Shown here: one piece after another, positions 5,914-7,058 of the stretch | How the letters are laid out: each line of letters starts with the position of its first letter | Numbering within the stretch: the first letter of the stretch is position 1 | NCBI GenBank assembly: GCA_028290245.1 | Contig: JAQGKG010000061.1 | Coordinates: forward strand, 1-7,058 | Length of the DNA: 7,058 nt | From: Devosia sp. | GTDB taxonomy: Bacteria; Pseudomonadota; Alphaproteobacteria; Rhizobiales; Devosiaceae | Direction of reading: 5' to 3' | Notes under the pieces: model-generated | What the model was told of the DNA's origin: nothing | The model's database searches: none | The model's input: only the letters and a program-made list of their open reading frames with translations | Program-made: the position numbers and the translations under genes

Positions 5914-7044
5914 ATGACGACGCTGACGCTCTACAACACGCTGACACGCACCAAAGAGGCTTTCACGCCCATCGATGCGAACAATGTGCGCATGTATGTC
6001 TGCGGTCCGACGGTCTATGACTTCGCCCATATCGGCAACGCTCGCCCGGTCATCGTCTTCGACCTGCTGTTCCGCCTGCTGCGCCACACCTATGGCGCCG
6101 ACCACGTCACTTATGTCCGCAACATCACCGACGTCGATGACAAGATCAACGCCCGCGCCCTGCGCGATTTCCCCGATCTGCCGCTCAACGAAGCCATCCG
6201 CCGCGTCACCGAAAAGACCGAAAAGCAATTCCTCTCCGACGCCACGGCGCTCGGCTCGCTCGAACCCACGATCCAACCCCGCGCCACCGACAACATCGAG
6301 CAGATGCAGGTGCTGATCCGCGACCTCATCGCCAACAACCACGCCTACAACGCCTCCGGCGAAGTGCTGTTCGACGTAAAATCCATGCCCGACTACGGCC
6401 AGCTTTCCGGCCGCAACCTCGACGACAACCTCGCTGGCGCTCGCATTGCCGTCGAAGCCCACAAGAAGAACCCGGCCGATTTTGTGCTCTGGAAACAGTC
6501 CTCGGCTACCGAACCGGGCTGGGACAGCCCATGGGGTCGTGGCCGCCCCGGCTGGCATATCGAATGCTCGGCCATGTCCGAGCGCTATCTCGGCCAAACC
6601 TTCGACATCCACGGCGGCGGCCTCGACTTGATCTTCCCGCACCACGAAAACGAAATCGCCCAGTCCCGCTGCGCCCATGGCACAGGCGCCATGGCCAACG
6701 TCTGGATGCACAACGGCTTCCTTCAGGTCGAAGGCCAGAAAATGTCCAAGAGCCTGGGCAATTTCGTCACCATCAACGAACTGCTCGAAACCGGCGCCAT
6801 GGGCGGCCGCGCCTGGATCGGCGACGTCCTGCGCCTCGCCATGCTGATGACCCATTACCGCGAACCCATCGATTTCTCGGTCAAGCGCCTCGAAGAAGCC
6901 GAAGCCAAGCTGCGCGACTGGCAACGCGCCGCCCGCTGGGCCGAACTCAATGATGGTGACGCCCCCGACGCCTCAGTTATCAAGGAACTCGACGATGACC
7001 TCAATTTCCACCGCGCCATCGTCGCCCTCGTTTTCATCGCCTAA
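5914..7044 (+). CDS. cysS: Cysteine--tRNA ligase, C-terminus cut by an in-frame stop
   Basis: This class I synthetase charges tRNA-Cys in the cytosol. The start is the ATG preceded by AGGGGA (5899-5904); in-frame starts upstream (TTG 5827, ATG 5893) would add residues unlike the family. The zinc ligands are all present: C30, C218, H243 and E247, with the same spacing as C28, C209, H234 and E238 of E. coli CysRS. The HIGH motif is HIGN (39-42) and KMSKS is intact (276-280). The product is 376 residues against the usual 455-465, so about 85 residues of the anticodon-binding end are missing. The frame ends ALVFIA, TAA, then reads KANR to the window edge; family members here commonly continue through a motif like ALDxIAxxANR. 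The stop may therefore be a nonsense mutation or an end-of-sequence error, not the natural end. The gene identity is secure; the end is not. Confidence 0.93.
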   Translation: MTTLTLYNTLTRTKEAFTPIDANNVRMYVCGPTVYDFAHIGNARPVIVFDLLFRLLRHTYGADHVTYVRNITDVDDKINARALRDFPDLPLNEAIRRVTEKTEKQFLSDATALGSLEPTIQPRATDNIEQMQVLIRDLIANNHAYNASGEVLFDVKSMPDYGQLSGRNLDDNLAGARIAVEAHKKNPADFVLWKQSSATEPGWDSPWGRGRPGWHIECSAMSERYLGQTFDIHGGGLDLIFPHHENEIAQSRCAHGTGAMANVWMHNGFLQVEGQKMSKSLGNFVTINELLETGAMGGRAWIGDVLRLAMLMTHYREPIDFSVKRLEEAEAKLRDWQRAARWAELNDGDAPDASVIKELDDDLNFHRAIVALVFIA

Positions 7045-7058
7045 AAAGCCAACCGCGA

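Noticed and set aside
5887..6924. Long open frame on the minus strand opposite cysS
   Set aside because: It is an antisense shadow of cysS, which has complete zinc-site, HIGH and KMSKS motifs on the plus strand; the shadow protein has no recognisable family features.

Overview
The window looks like ordinary chromosomal DNA from an alphaproteobacterium, probably of the Hyphomicrobiales (Rhizobiales); Devosia-like relatives are plausible, but this is inferred from protein character and not searched. The evidence is high GC, strong C/G third-position bias in the genes, a DUF2865-type exported protein, an alphaproteobacterial-style GluRS (FSKR motif, no zinc cysteines), and intergenic palindromes of the kind common in this group.

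Layout, left to right. (1) The 3' part of a glutamine-dependent NAD+ synthetase gene (nadE) enters from the left edge, and its stop overlaps the start of gltX (glutamyl-tRNA synthetase) by four bases (ATGA). The two are probably co-transcribed and translationally coupled. (2) A minus-strand gene for an exported, cysteine-rich DUF2865 protein converges on gltX; the two coding ends overlap by 56 bp. (3) After a 143-bp divergent spacer comes a plus-strand gene for a fumarylacetoacetate hydrolase (FAH)-family enzyme with its metal and catalytic residues intact. (4) A 291-bp spacer holds a cluster of palindromic repeats and a longer inverted repeat. (5) A small periplasmic class II cytochrome c (c'/c556 family) follows and ends at a textbook intrinsic terminator. 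(6) cysS (cysteinyl-tRNA synthetase) runs to the right edge from a plausible promoter. It is cut by an in-frame TAA 15 bases before the window ends, although the codons after the stop still look like CysRS.

The genes do not form one pathway: NAD synthesis, two aminoacyl-tRNA synthetases, an aromatic-catabolism-type hydrolase, a c-type cytochrome and an exported protein of unknown function. I see no mobile element, phage gene, CRISPR array, tRNA or rRNA, and no convincing undescribed system. The points most worth checking are the premature stop in cysS, the palindrome cluster with the 14-bp inverted repeat before the cytochrome gene, the convergent gltX/DUF2865 overlap, and the unknown role of the DUF2865 protein.
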